This document shows, in pieces, positions 33,873-42,296 of a DNA stretch of 55,298 bases (its first letter is position 1; each line of letters begins with the position of its first letter). The DNA is from Acidobacteriaceae bacterium (GTDB taxonomy: Bacteria; Acidobacteriota; Terriglobia; Terriglobales; Acidobacteriaceae). The stretch is taken from NCBI GenBank assembly GCA_903970395.1, contig CAJCIM010000100.1:1-55298 (forward strand), in the 5' to 3' direction. The position numbers and the translations under genes were made by a program. The notes beneath the pieces are model-generated. The model saw only the letters and a program-made list of their open reading frames with translations, made no database searches and was not told where the DNA came from.

Positions 33873-35303
33873 ATGAGTTCAGCCTCTGCCATCAGCTCGC
33901 TACTCTCTTCTGCGAGCACAACAGGCACCTCCGGCATCGACATCAGCAACATCCTCGCTGCTGTTGCAGGCGCGCAAACGCCGGGCATCAACGTCACCTC
34001 CGCAGTCAGCGCTGCCGTCACCGCAGCCCAGGCGCCCGAGCAGGTATGGCAAAACGACCAGACGACACTCTCCAGCCAGATGAGCGATCTTCAGTCCATT
34101 CAATCTGCGACCAGTAGCCTGCAGACCGACATGCAGAACCTGAACTCACTCTCTGGTCCACTCTCTTCACGCACGGTAACCTCTTCCAACGTCACCGCGG
34201 TCACGGCCACCGCAGCCGAAGGCACAACACTCGGCAACCACCAGGTCGCAGTCAGCAATCTTGCAACAACGGCCTCCTGGTACTCCGGTGAACAGAGCAA
34301 CGCAACCGCAGCGCTCCCATCCGGTTCATTCACCATTACTACAGCCTCCGGCACATCGACCACCATCAATACCGGGTCCAATGGTGACGTCACGCTCAAC
34401 GATGTCGTCGCAGATATTAATTCGCAGAACCTCGGCATCACCGCATCGGTCATCACCGATGCGAACGGCGCGCGGCTATCCCTCGTGAGCAGAAACTCTG
34501 GCAGTGCAGCAAACTTCACCGTCACTTCCGGCAGCTCCAGCATCGGATTCACGCAGGCCGTCGTCGGCAACAACGCCTCGCTCACTGTGGATGGAGTACC
34601 TGTTAGCAGCGCCACCAATACCGTCACAGGTGCCATTGCAGGAGTCACTCTTAACCTCCTCTCAACCAACTCGACAGGCACACCCGTTGATCTTTCAGTT
34701 GCCTCCAACACGACGCAGATATCCACGGCCGTCAACCAGTTCGTCACCGACTACAACAGTGCGGTTACGCTCCTCAATCAGCAGTACAGCTTCAGCACAA
34801 GTTCCGGCACCGAAGGCGACCTCGCCTCCGACCCCACCATCGCCTCATTGCAGCAGGCGCTTGGCAGCATCGCTACGTACACGACAAGCTCGGCCTCTGG
34901 CATTAGCTCACTCAACGATCTCGGCATATCGATGAACACAGACGGAACCCTGGCCGTAGATTCGACTACTCTCGGCAGTGCCCTCAGCAACAACCCCACT
35001 GGCGTCCAGAACTTCCTGCAGGGCACAGCACTCAACGGTTTCGCCAACACTGCCAACAACGAGCTCAGTTCCTTCACCGATCCCAGCGACGGGGCCTTCA
35101 CCGTCGACCTCAGCAGCATGAGCGCTCAGAATACGGATCTCACGACCGAGATCAACAACTTTCAGACCAACTACATCGCTCCTCTGCAGACATCTCTGAC
35201 AGCCGACTACACCAAAGCAGAAGAGGCGTTGCAGTCACTCCCCACGCAGCTCGCGCAGATTCAGGCTGAACTCGGCAACTCACCCTCCAGCAGCAACGGA
35301 TAA
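33873..35303 (+). CDS. fliD: filament cap protein FliD
   Basis: FliD (476 residues), pentameric cap that folds flagellin at the filament tip. N-terminal FliD domain with QMSDLQSIQSATSSLQTDMQ, LGNHQVAVSNLATTASWYSG; central LNDVVADINSQNLGITASVI; C-terminal AVNQFVTDYNSAVTLLNQQY, SLNDLGISMNTDGTLAVDST and a final coiled coil. TGGAG precedes the ATG by nine bases. Confidence 0.95.
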   Translation: MSSASAISSLLSSASTTGTSGIDISNILAAVAGAQTPGINVTSAVSAAVTAAQAPEQVWQNDQTTLSSQMSDLQSIQSATSSLQTDMQNLNSLSGPLSSRTVTSSNVTAVTATAAEGTTLGNHQVAVSNLATTASWYSGEQSNATAALPSGSFTITTASGTSTTINTGSNGDVTLNDVVADINSQNLGITASVITDANGARLSLVSRNSGSAANFTVTSGSSSIGFTQAVVGNNASLTVDGVPVSSATNTVTGAIAGVTLNLLSTNSTGTPVDLSVASNTTQISTAVNQFVTDYNSAVTLLNQQYSFSTSSGTEGDLASDPTIASLQQALGSIATYTTSSASGISSLNDLGISMNTDGTLAVDSTTLGSALSNNPTGVQNFLQGTALNGFANTANNELSSFTDPSDGAFTVDLSSMSAQNTDLTTEINNFQTNYIAPLQTSLTADYTKAEEALQSLPTQLAQIQAELGNSPSSSNG

Positions 35304-35324
35304 CCACGCAGTCACGGATAACTT

Positions 35325-35774
35325 ATGACCAGCACGATGGAACTCTCCTATCGCATCGCAGCCGTCGACACAGGCAGCCCCATCGGCCTGCTACTCGCGC
35401 TCTACGATACGCTCTCCGGCAATCTTCGCCGCGCCGCCATCGCTATTCGCAGCCAGGAGATCGAGCGCCGCTGCGCCGAACTCAGCCACGCCTACGTGAT
35501 CCTCGGCCAGCTTGAGAGCTGGGTCGACCCTGACCGTGACCATCAGCTGGCCGAGAGCCTCACACTCTTCTACGCGTATTTACGTGCGCAGATGCTTCAG
35601 GCGTCACTTGCACAATCGGCGTCAACACTCGACGCGCTCATAGCGCTTGTGGTTCAGGTACGCACAGCATGGCAGCAGCGCGAAGCCACGTTAACCAGCA
35701 GCAGTACTCCCCTCCATGACACAACATCACAGCCAGCGGATAGCAACCGCGTGGCCCTCTCGCAGACCGCCTAG
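35325..35774 (+). CDS. fliS: flagellin export chaperone FliS
   Basis: FliS (149 residues) binds flagellin before export. Recognisable start TSTMELSYRIAAVDTGSPIG and LLLALYDTLSGNLRRAAIAI; middle YVILGQLESWVDPDRDHQLA and LTLFYAYLRAQMLQASL, matching the four-helix chaperone. It follows fliD by 21 bases with a weak ribosome site. The C-terminal ~25 residues are polar and variable. Confidence 0.9.
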   Translation: MTSTMELSYRIAAVDTGSPIGLLLALYDTLSGNLRRAAIAIRSQEIERRCAELSHAYVILGQLESWVDPDRDHQLAESLTLFYAYLRAQMLQASLAQSASTLDALIALVVQVRTAWQQREATLTSSSTPLHDTTSQPADSNRVALSQTA

Positions 35775-35830
35775 TCTGAGCGCATCTTCTCTCGCGCCTC
35801 CGACTGAACCCGCCGCGCCACAGGAGCTTC

Positions 35831-36613
35831 ATGGGAAAGAAAAGTGCCTTCGGCGGTGTTATCATCTCGCTCGCGGGCATCGCAGCCGGCCTTTACCTCG
35901 ATGGCGGCAAGCTGGGCCAGATGCTGCAGCCGACTGCGGCGCTGATTGTCCTGGGGGGCACCTTTGGCGCTCTCTGCGTTCAGTTTCCGCTGACGGTGCT
36001 GTTGGCAGCAACCCGCCAGCTTGGTGCTGTCTTCCTCGGAACCGACGATCCGATCCCGCAGCGGATCAGCGATCTCTCTCGCTTCGCCTCACAGGCCCGG
36101 CGTCACGGCACACTCTCACTTGATCGCGAGATCGAAACGATCGACGATCCATTCTTTCGTCTCTGCATCACGCTCATCGTTGATGGCATGAAGCCGGAAC
36201 CGCTACGCACGCTCGCCGATGCCGCAATCGAAAACGAAGCTGCGAAGGACGCCCTACTGCCACGAGTCTTCGACGCTGCAGGTGGCTTCGCTCCCACCAT
36301 CGGAATTCTCGGTGCAGTCATAGGCCTCATTCAGGTGATGCAAAAGATGCAGAACATCAACGAAGTCGGGCAGGGAATCGCCGTTGCCTTCGTCGCAACA
36401 CTATACGGAGTCGGCATAGCCAACCTGTTCTTTCTCCCATGCGCCGGCCGCATCAAATTGCTCGCCGCAAAGCGTCAGCACCTCCGCGAGATGACCCTCG
36501 AAGGCGTGGCCTGCATCGCCGAAGGCCTCAGCCCCAGCGCCATTGAGCAGCGCCTCTCGGCCTACGTCGATATCCCCGCCCGCGCTGCAGCCAACTCGTG
36601 GGCGATCCAGTGA
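35831..36613 (+). CDS. motA: flagellar stator protein MotA
   Basis: MotA (260 residues) with four membrane segments: two near the N-terminus (GGVIISLAGIAAGLYLDGG; LIVLGGTFGALCVQFPLTVL) and two after the cytoplasmic loop (GGFAPTIGILGAVIGLIQVM; IAVAFVATLYGVGIANLFFL). The conserved prolines before and after helix 3 are present. The cytoplasmic loop that touches FliG is normal in size. CAGGAG lies upstream. It overlaps motB and makes a complete second stator set. Confidence 0.95.
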   Translation: MGKKSAFGGVIISLAGIAAGLYLDGGKLGQMLQPTAALIVLGGTFGALCVQFPLTVLLAATRQLGAVFLGTDDPIPQRISDLSRFASQARRHGTLSLDREIETIDDPFFRLCITLIVDGMKPEPLRTLADAAIENEAAKDALLPRVFDAAGGFAPTIGILGAVIGLIQVMQKMQNINEVGQGIAVAFVATLYGVGIANLFFLPCAGRIKLLAAKRQHLREMTLEGVACIAEGLSPSAIEQRLSAYVDIPARAAANSWAIQ

Positions 36614-37326
36614 AGCGCCGCATCCATCACGAAGAGGACTCGCGCCACGAGCGTTGGACCGTCTCCTACGCCGACTTCATGACACTGCTCTTCGCTCTCT
36701 TCGTAGTTCTCTTAGCCTCATCACAACAGGACAAGCGCTCCGTCCAACGCGTCTCAGCCGCGGTCAAAGACGGTTTCGACGGAGAGGTTGTGTTCACAGA
36801 CGGCCACGGTGCACCTCGCTCCGATACTCTCGGTGGACCCATCAAGATCAGCGCCGGTGTCAACGTCGTCGATCTGCAGCGAGACCTCACCGGTGCGCTC
36901 GGCAAAGCCATCGAACGTAAGGAGATCGTGCTACGCATGACCCCCGACGGCTTCGTCATCAGCCTCCGCGAACTCGGATTCTTCAATAGTGGCGAAGCCA
37001 ATCTTCTTCCCGGTGCCGCTGACAAAGTCAAACGTATCGGTGCAGTTCTGATGAAGTATGGCCTCAATATGCGCATCGAAGGCCATACCGATAACATCCC
37101 CATCCATACTGCGTCCTTCAACTCCAACTGGGATCTCTCCACCGCACGCGCCACATCCGTCGCCATGATGCTGATTGACGAAGCACACTTCGATCCCGGC
37201 AAGCTCTCCATCGCAGGCTACGGCGAATACCACCCCGTCAGCACCAACGACACACCTGAAGGTCGCCAAGGCAATCGCCGCGTGGACCTGGTCATCGTCT
37301 CCACGGAGACCGCCCGCACGCACTGA
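36598..37326 (+). CDS. motB: flagellar stator protein MotB
   Basis: Full-length MotB (242 residues). The single membrane helix contains the proton/ion-binding Asp: D26 in VSYADFMTLLFALFVVLLAS. The OmpA-like domain carries IEGHTDNIPI, NWDLSTARA and NRRVDLVIV. It overlaps motA by 16 bases; a GTG at 36610 that would give a GTGA overlap (as seen for fliM) is an equally good start and would shorten the protein by four residues. Only ~35-40% of the sequence would be expected to match the first MotB at position 1, by eye. Confidence 0.95.
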   Translation: MGDPVKRRIHHEEDSRHERWTVSYADFMTLLFALFVVLLASSQQDKRSVQRVSAAVKDGFDGEVVFTDGHGAPRSDTLGGPIKISAGVNVVDLQRDLTGALGKAIERKEIVLRMTPDGFVISLRELGFFNSGEANLLPGAADKVKRIGAVLMKYGLNMRIEGHTDNIPIHTASFNSNWDLSTARATSVAMMLIDEAHFDPGKLSIAGYGEYHPVSTNDTPEGRQGNRRVDLVIVSTETARTH

Positions 37327-37332
37327 GCCGAT

Positions 37333-37355
37333 GATCACATCGTCGGAGTGTGATC
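37333..37355. terminator. stem-loop between convergent motB and CLC genes
   Basis: GATCACA (37333-37339) pairs with TGTGATC (37349-37355) around a nine-base loop. It overlaps the stop codon of the antiporter gene and lies seven bases after motB, so it may end transcription from both sides. Short, no T run. Confidence 0.4.
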
Positions 37356-38618
37356 TTCATCCGTTGCACGTGCCGGATGCTTTCTCCTGCCCACACGTTG
37401 CGCATGGTATATCCCGTGATGGCCCGAGAATAGGTAGCTGATCACGCACGCGATACCGGCATAGGCTCCAGCCTCTGCGCCAAACAGCTCCACCGCCATC
37501 AACGTCGATGCAATCGGTGTATTCGCTGCTCCCGCAAACACCGCGACGAACCCCATCCCTGCCAGCAGAGACGGCGGCAGCGCCAGCACATTCGATAGCG
37601 CATTTCCCAGCGTCGATCCAATGTAAAACAGCGGCGTCACCTCGCCGCCCTTGAAGCCCGTCCCCAGCGTGACCGTCGTAAACAAAAACTTGGCCGCAAA
37701 GTAATACGCAGGCAGTTTGCAATGGAAAGACGCAACAATCGTCGGCACACCCAGGCCCAAAAAATCCTTCGTGTGCGAGTACCCAATGCCAAACACCGCT
37801 GCTGTCACCACCATGCCGCCAATCACAGGCCGTAGCGGAGCATTCGCAATATGTCTGCGCACCGTGCGCTGAATCCAATGCGTGCACCTCCCAAACGCCA
37901 TGCCGCACAAGCCAAACGCAACGCCTGCCACAATCGCCAACAGCAGCCGCTGTACCGTCATCGGCGGCGTGTCGGACACCACGTACAACGTGTGGTGCAC
38001 GCCCCACGCATGCGTCACCATGTCCCCCACAAACGACGCCAGAAAACACGGCGCGATCGCGTCGTAGTTCAGTGTCCCAATCGCCAGCACCTCAATGCCG
38101 AACACTGCACCCGCCATCGGCGTACCAAACACCGATCCGAACCCCGCGCTGATGCCCGCCATCAGCAGTATGCGGCGGTTGCGTGGCCCCATCCTGAACG
38201 GCCTCGCCAGCTGATCCGCCAGCGACGCTCCAGTCTGGATCGCCGTGCCTTCACGCCCGGCCGATCCACCAAACAGATGCGTCAAAAACGTTCCCAACAA
38301 AATCAGCGGCGTCATCCGCACTGGAATCGTCTGCGTCGGGTCATGCACCTGGTCGAGAATCAGGTTGTTGCCCGCCTCCACCGACGCGCCAAAGTGCTTG
38401 TACAGCAACCCCACCACGCCACCCACAGGTCCCAGCAGCAGAATCATCCACCGATGCGCTTCACGAACTCTCGTGGCATAGTCTAGAGACATCAGCAACA
38501 ACGCCGACGCAGATCCCGCCAGAATCCCGACCAGCGCAGAGATTGGAATCCACCGCGCCAGTTCGATCAAAACCGAAAGCTGTTCGGAATCACGATTGAA
38601 AAGCTTGTTTTTTGGCAA
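37335..38618 (-). CDS. CLC-F-type fluoride/proton antiporter
   Basis: CLC-family membrane protein (427 residues, about ten hydrophobic segments). The marks point to the fluoride-exporting CLC-F branch: GREGT instead of GREGP in GSAGREGTAIQTG, GNNLI in place of the chloride-type GSGIP, and GTGFKGGEVTPLFYIGSTLG. The upstream fluoride riboswitch strongly supports fluoride as the substrate. The start is a TTG at 38618 with AGGAGG four bases before it; the frame is open upstream to an ATG at 38684, but that ATG and the next ~20 codons are the riboswitch itself. It faces motB tail to tail. Confidence 0.88.
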   Translation of the reverse strand: MPKNKLFNRDSEQLSVLIELARWIPISALVGILAGSASALLLMSLDYATRVREAHRWMILLLGPVGGVVGLLYKHFGASVEAGNNLILDQVHDPTQTIPVRMTPLILLGTFLTHLFGGSAGREGTAIQTGASLADQLARPFRMGPRNRRILLMAGISAGFGSVFGTPMAGAVFGIEVLAIGTLNYDAIAPCFLASFVGDMVTHAWGVHHTLYVVSDTPPMTVQRLLLAIVAGVAFGLCGMAFGRCTHWIQRTVRRHIANAPLRPVIGGMVVTAAVFGIGYSHTKDFLGLGVPTIVASFHCKLPAYYFAAKFLFTTVTLGTGFKGGEVTPLFYIGSTLGNALSNVLALPPSLLAGMGFVAVFAGAANTPIASTLMAVELFGAEAGAYAGIACVISYLFSGHHGIYHAQRVGRRKHPARATDEDHTPTM

Positions 38619-38636
38619 GAGTCCTCCTACGGAATA

Positions 38637-38690
38637 GTAGGAGTCATCAGCGCTGCTGCGAAGCAGGCATCGGGCGAACTCCATCGCCTG
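38637..38690 (-). ncRNA. fluoride riboswitch (crcB motif)
   Basis: Read on the - strand, the region begins GGCGATGGAGTTCGCC (P1, GGCG with CGCC around loop ATGGAGTT), continues with a hairpin CTGCT-TCGC-AGCAG and closes with GCTGATGACTCCTAC. Loop bases GGAGT (38682-38678) can pair with ACTCC (38644-38640) as the known pseudoknot. CTCCTAC (38643-38637) can instead pair with GTAGGAG (38630-38624), which contains the ribosome site. Fluoride binding should therefore free the site: a translational ON switch. Confidence 0.9.
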
Positions 38691-38749
38691 AGATTATGGC
38701 TTGAAGATATCAGCACACCTCTCACAGCGTCAACGCGAAGCGTAGCATC

Positions 38750-39694
38750 TCACCCGCGCCGCATCGTAATCGCTGCTCGCGCAGCCGCCAGCGGAGCAGC
38801 CTCATCAAACGCCGCGCGCCCGTTCGCGACATGGATGCCCATCCGCTGCCAAAGCCCCGGCAGATCCACCCGCACCGGCATCACGCTCCATTTCGCGTAC
38901 ATCGTCGATAGCACATCGGTCTTCGTAGCCTCGTCTGCAATCTGCAGCACTCGCGCCAACGGAGTCTCCGTATTGATCGTCGCCCCCGCGGTCACAATCG
39001 CCCGCAACGCATCCTGCAATCCCTTGCGATTGGCAGTCGCTGTGTGGATCGCAATATCCGCATTCAAACAGAACAGCGCTCCACCCCAGTACGTCCGTCC
39101 CCACGTGTGCGTGTGGTCCAGCCCGCGATCGCCCGACTCCGGCTCGCCGTTCACCATGCCTGCAACCACATCGGCCCACATCTTCGCAGGGTCCAGTTGT
39201 CCCGTCTGTACTCGCGCAATCGGCTCCACATAGCTGGCGATTCCTTCCTCCAGCCAGTGTTGATCATCCGGCAGATCGGCCAACGCCGTATGAACCAACT
39301 CATGGGTTATCACCCAGTCGGCACGCAGCTCGTCGGCTGTTGTCTCCTCGCCAACACGCAGCCGCAAAAACGCCGGGAAGCCATCGATATCGCCCCACGT
39401 CGTGCCCTGAACCACACCGTCTTCACCTGCAACCGGAATTACCAGCAGGCGCGCCCGTGACACCGGAAACCTCCCGTAGTAAGTCGTTACAGCCGTTGCT
39501 GCCGCGCGCACTCGCTCCACAATCGCAGCTCTTGTTAGTCGGATCTCGCCCTGCGTGAAGTCGATCTGAAGACTCGACCCACCCACTTCAATCATCTGCG
39601 TAAATACAACAGCAGTATGCCGTCCAAACTGTGCCAACGCTCTCCGGCAGACCACAAGCCCGACCCCGCCGGCGATGAAAGATCGCCTGTCCAT
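38750..39694 (-). CDS. secreted HExxH metallopeptidase (gluzincin-like)
   Basis: A 314-residue protein with a Tat-like N-terminus (DRRSFIAGGVGLVVCRRALA, twin Arg) implying export. The zinc site is HELVH in WVITHELVHTALADLPDD, followed 15 or so residues later by WLEEGIASYVEP, whose Glu is the usual third ligand of gluzincin (MA clan) peptidases. Around it are GTTWGDIDGFPAFLRLRVGE and HTWGRTYWGGALFCLNADI. Substrate unknown. The start at 39694 gives the signal peptide; the frame stays open upstream but only antisense to a lyase remnant. Confidence 0.78.
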   Translation of the reverse strand: MDRRSFIAGGVGLVVCRRALAQFGRHTAVVFTQMIEVGGSSLQIDFTQGEIRLTRAAIVERVRAAATAVTTYYGRFPVSRARLLVIPVAGEDGVVQGTTWGDIDGFPAFLRLRVGEETTADELRADWVITHELVHTALADLPDDQHWLEEGIASYVEPIARVQTGQLDPAKMWADVVAGMVNGEPESGDRGLDHTHTWGRTYWGGALFCLNADIAIHTATANRKGLQDALRAIVTAGATINTETPLARVLQIADEATKTDVLSTMYAKWSVMPVRVDLPGLWQRMGIHVANGRAAFDEAAPLAAARAAITMRRG

Positions 39695-39733
39695 ATCTAT
39701 AACGTACCTCTTCGCCGCATCCAGCAGAAATGA

Positions 39734-39910
39734 GACGCCAAAGCCAGCCATTTGAAGGTCGCCCTCAACGGCGATTTTCTGCCGAACCTCAACACTTACT
39801 CGCTCGACGCGCCGCTCAGCTACTTCAAGGCCGGCAACTACAACCAGAGCTCCGGCACCACCAGCGGACCATCGGACGTCCACTTCTACGCCCTCACGAT
39901 TCAGCACTAA
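39734..39910 (+). pseudogene. remnant of a PL7-type alginate lyase
   Basis: Fifty-eight codons preceded in frame by TGA at 39731 and closed by TAA at 39910. The translation contains LKVALNGDFLPNLNTYSLD, then PLSYFKAGNYNQSSGTTSGP and VHFYALTIQH, the C-terminal signature of polysaccharide lyase family 7. No start, signal peptide or catalytic core is present, so it is a fragment left after deletion. From 39911 to 40155 I see no gene, only a small hairpin near 39953-39972 and the miaB leader. Confidence 0.7.
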
Positions 39911-40155
39911 ACCTTCCCCCACTTCCAGGTCTGTATGTGCTTTACAAAGCTCCTGCATGCCGATCTGCAGGGGCCACCTACCCGCATTGCTTGACACTGC
40001 CAGTACAATAAAGACATGGAAAACGACCCTTCCAGCGATGATCCCGCTTGCTCCGTTCGCCCTGCGACGCAAATCGGGTATCAACCGCTAACCCCAATCT
40101 GCTGCAGCTTTTAGCCGCAAGAACTGGGGAGGGTCTGCCCGCAGAATCGAGCCTC

Positions 40156-41616
40156 ATGTCCAAGACCTTTTACATCGAAACCTTCGGCTGCCAGATGAAC
40201 GCCCACGACTCGGAAAAGGTCGTCGGCACGCTCATCCGCGAAGGCTACCAACAAGTCATCGACGAAGCCGAAGCTGGCCTCATCCTCTACAACACCTGCT
40301 CCATCCGCGACAAAGCCGAGCAGAAGGTCTTCCACCGTCTCAACGAGTACAAGCGTCTCCAGGGAGAAGGGAAGCGATTCGCCGTCATTGGCTGCGTCGC
40401 TCAGCAGGAGGGCGAAAAGATCTTTGAGAAGGCACCATACGTATCCATCGTCGCCGGTAGCTCTTCCTACCGCAATCTTCCGGAGATGCTCGATCGCCTC
40501 GAAGCCGGTGAGACCCGCATCACCGGCCTCGACGACCGCCAGACCGACGAGACCTTCGACACCGAGTTCACCGCGCGCAGCAACCCGTACCGCGGCTACA
40601 TCACCATCATCGAAGGCTGCGACAAGTTCTGCGCCTACTGCGTCGTCCCATACACACGCGGCAAGGAACGCTCGCGCACCTCGGCTTCCGTTCTCGCCGA
40701 AGCGCAACGCATCGCAGCACTCGGTTACACAGAGATCCAGCTCCTTGGCCAGAACGTCAACAGCTATGTGGACCCAAGCGGCAAACGCACCTTCGCTGAG
40801 CTGCTTGCCGCAGTGGGTGAAGTGAACGGCATCCAGCGCGTGCGTTTTACCACCTCGCACCCGCGCCAATTCACGAAGGACATCGTCGACGCCATCGACG
40901 CGATGCCCGCACTCTGCGACCACATTCACCTGCCTGTGCAGTCCGGCAGCACTAGCGTCCTCAAGGCGATGCAGCGCGAGTATACCCGCGAATGGTACCT
41001 GGAGCGCATCGCCTGGACCAAGGCCGCCAATCGCGACATCTCGCTCACCAGCGACATCATCGTTGGCTTCCCTGGCGAGACCGACAAGGACTTTGAGGAC
41101 ACCATCACGCTCCTCGACGAGGTCGGCTACGACGCCATCTACGGTTTCAAGTATTCGCCGCGCCCCAACACGCCGGCGATCCACATGGTCGACTCCATCC
41201 CGGAGGAGGTCAAGGTCGAACGCCTCGCCATCCTCAACGCCCGCCAGCGTGAGATTCAGCGCGCCAACTACCAGCGCCATCTCAACCAGACGATGACGGT
41301 CATGGTCGAAGGCCACAACACCGCCCGCAACCAGATCATCGGCCGCAGCAGCCAAAACAAGACCGTCAACTTCACCATGCCGCCTACTGAGTCCGCTTTG
41401 AACGGGCACGGCTTCAGTCGTGCCGGTAGGGAGGCAGAAATAAGAGGGGCTTTAGCCCCGGAGGGAACTGCCCTGCCAGCACCTGGCAGCTACATCGACG
41501 TCCGCATCACTCAGGTATTCCCCAACTCCCTAGTAGGCGAAGCCATCGCGCCAGCCGTTGCACCCTCACCAGCGCTCCTCGCCCAGCAGGCCCTGAACGC
41601 CCGCATCACCGTATAG
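40156..41616 (+). CDS. miaB: tRNA-2-methylthio-N6-isopentenyladenosine synthase MiaB
   Basis: Radical-SAM methylthiotransferase (486 residues) that thiomethylates A37 in tRNAs. N-terminal cluster cysteines C12 (FGCQMN), C48 (NTCSIR) and C80 (GCVAQQ); radical-SAM cysteines C155/C159/C162 in GCDKFCAYCVVPYTRG; then IQLLGQNVNSYVD and HLPVQSGS. The C-terminal TRAM domain is interrupted at about 413-443 by a ~28-residue segment (NGHGFSRAGREAEIRGALAP) that is encoded by two palindromes and is absent from ordinary MiaB. Start at ATG 40156 gives the family N-terminus SKTFYIETFGCQMN. A weakly supported 32-codon open frame precedes it. Confidence 0.95.
   Translation: MSKTFYIETFGCQMNAHDSEKVVGTLIREGYQQVIDEAEAGLILYNTCSIRDKAEQKVFHRLNEYKRLQGEGKRFAVIGCVAQQEGEKIFEKAPYVSIVAGSSSYRNLPEMLDRLEAGETRITGLDDRQTDETFDTEFTARSNPYRGYITIIEGCDKFCAYCVVPYTRGKERSRTSASVLAEAQRIAALGYTEIQLLGQNVNSYVDPSGKRTFAELLAAVGEVNGIQRVRFTTSHPRQFTKDIVDAIDAMPALCDHIHLPVQSGSTSVLKAMQREYTREWYLERIAWTKAANRDISLTSDIIVGFPGETDKDFEDTITLLDEVGYDAIYGFKYSPRPNTPAIHMVDSIPEEVKVERLAILNARQREIQRANYQRHLNQTMTVMVEGHNTARNQIIGRSSQNKTVNFTMPPTESALNGHGFSRAGREAEIRGALAPEGTALPAPGSYIDVRITQVFPNSLVGEAIAPAVAPSPALLAQQALNARITV
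41405..41459 (+). repeat. REP-like palindromes inside miaB
   Basis: Two stem-loops 21 bases apart: GGCACG (41405-41410) with CGTGCC (41419-41424), and GGGGCT (41446-41451) with AGCCCC (41454-41459). Together they encode the extra peptide in the MiaB TRAM region. The layout resembles short dispersed palindromic elements; no other copy is present in this window. Confidence 0.55.
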
Positions 41617-41676
41617 TTTTTCTACTCCTTACCCCTTACTCACTGCTCCTTAGCTCTCCGGCATTACACTAACGAC

Positions 41677-42210
41677 ATGCACCTTCCCGGATTCAAACCC
41701 GAGCCGGAACTCAAGGCCACCGAAGCCGAGATTGAAGTACGTATCCGCGGCCTGATGATGGACCCCACCACGCGCCAGCCCATAGTGGTGCTCAACGACC
41801 TCACCGGCGAAGTTGTGCTGCCTATCTGGGTCGGCTTGTTCGAAGCCAATGCGATAGCCCTGGAGATTGAGAAGGCCAGCACGCCGCGGCCCATGACACA
41901 CGACCTCCTACGCTCGGCCATCCACGGCCTCAACGCGCGCGTCACCCGCGTCGTGGTCGGCTCGCTACGCGAGGACACCTTCTACGCCACCATCTGGATA
42001 GACCAGGGCGGGGAGGTCGTCGCCCTCGACGCGCGCCCATCCGACGCCATAGCGCTCGCTCTGCGCAGCGATTGCCCCATCTTCGTATCGCAGCAGGTCT
42101 TCGACCACGCCCGCCACGCCGCCGCCGGCGCCAACAACCTTAGCCCTGAAGACCTCCGCCGTTGGCTCGAAAGCTTGAACGACGACGAAATGGGCCGTTA
42201 CAAGATGTAG
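41677..42210 (+). CDS. bifunctional nuclease (BFN/DUF151) domain protein
   Basis: A 177-residue protein built on the BFN fold: IEVRIRGLMMDPTTRQPIVV, GEVVLPIWVGLFEANAIALE, PRPMTHDLLRSAIHGLNARV and VVALDARPSDAIALALRSDC. Plant and bacterial relatives have been reported to cut RNA and DNA, but the bacterial role is unsettled. The C-terminal ~30 residues (LSPEDLRRWLESLNDDEMGR) are helical. It follows miaB by 60 bases and may be cotranscribed. Confidence 0.88.
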   Translation: MHLPGFKPEPELKATEAEIEVRIRGLMMDPTTRQPIVVLNDLTGEVVLPIWVGLFEANAIALEIEKASTPRPMTHDLLRSAIHGLNARVTRVVVGSLREDTFYATIWIDQGGEVVALDARPSDAIALALRSDCPIFVSQQVFDHARHAAAGANNLSPEDLRRWLESLNDDEMGRYKM

Positions 42211-42296
42211 CCCCTCCTTCTCCGCAATCTCTGCACCTCAGAGCCTTCTTGCCTTATGCTAAAGATGTCGCATAGGCGAATAAAAGGAGAAGAATC

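Noticed and set aside
38619-38684. N-terminal extension of the CLC gene from ATG 38684
   Set aside because: These codons are the fluoride riboswitch and its expression platform; the ribosome site is after them.
39991-40009. TTGACA and TACAAT before miaB as a σ70 promoter
   Set aside because: They are only seven bases apart, too close for -35 and -10 boxes.
39695-40084. Upstream extension of the metallopeptidase on the - strand
   Set aside because: It is antisense to the alginate lyase remnant; the signal peptide begins at 39694.
40016-40114. 32-codon open frame just before miaB
   Set aside because: Weak ribosome site and no similarity; could be a leader peptide but cannot be supported.
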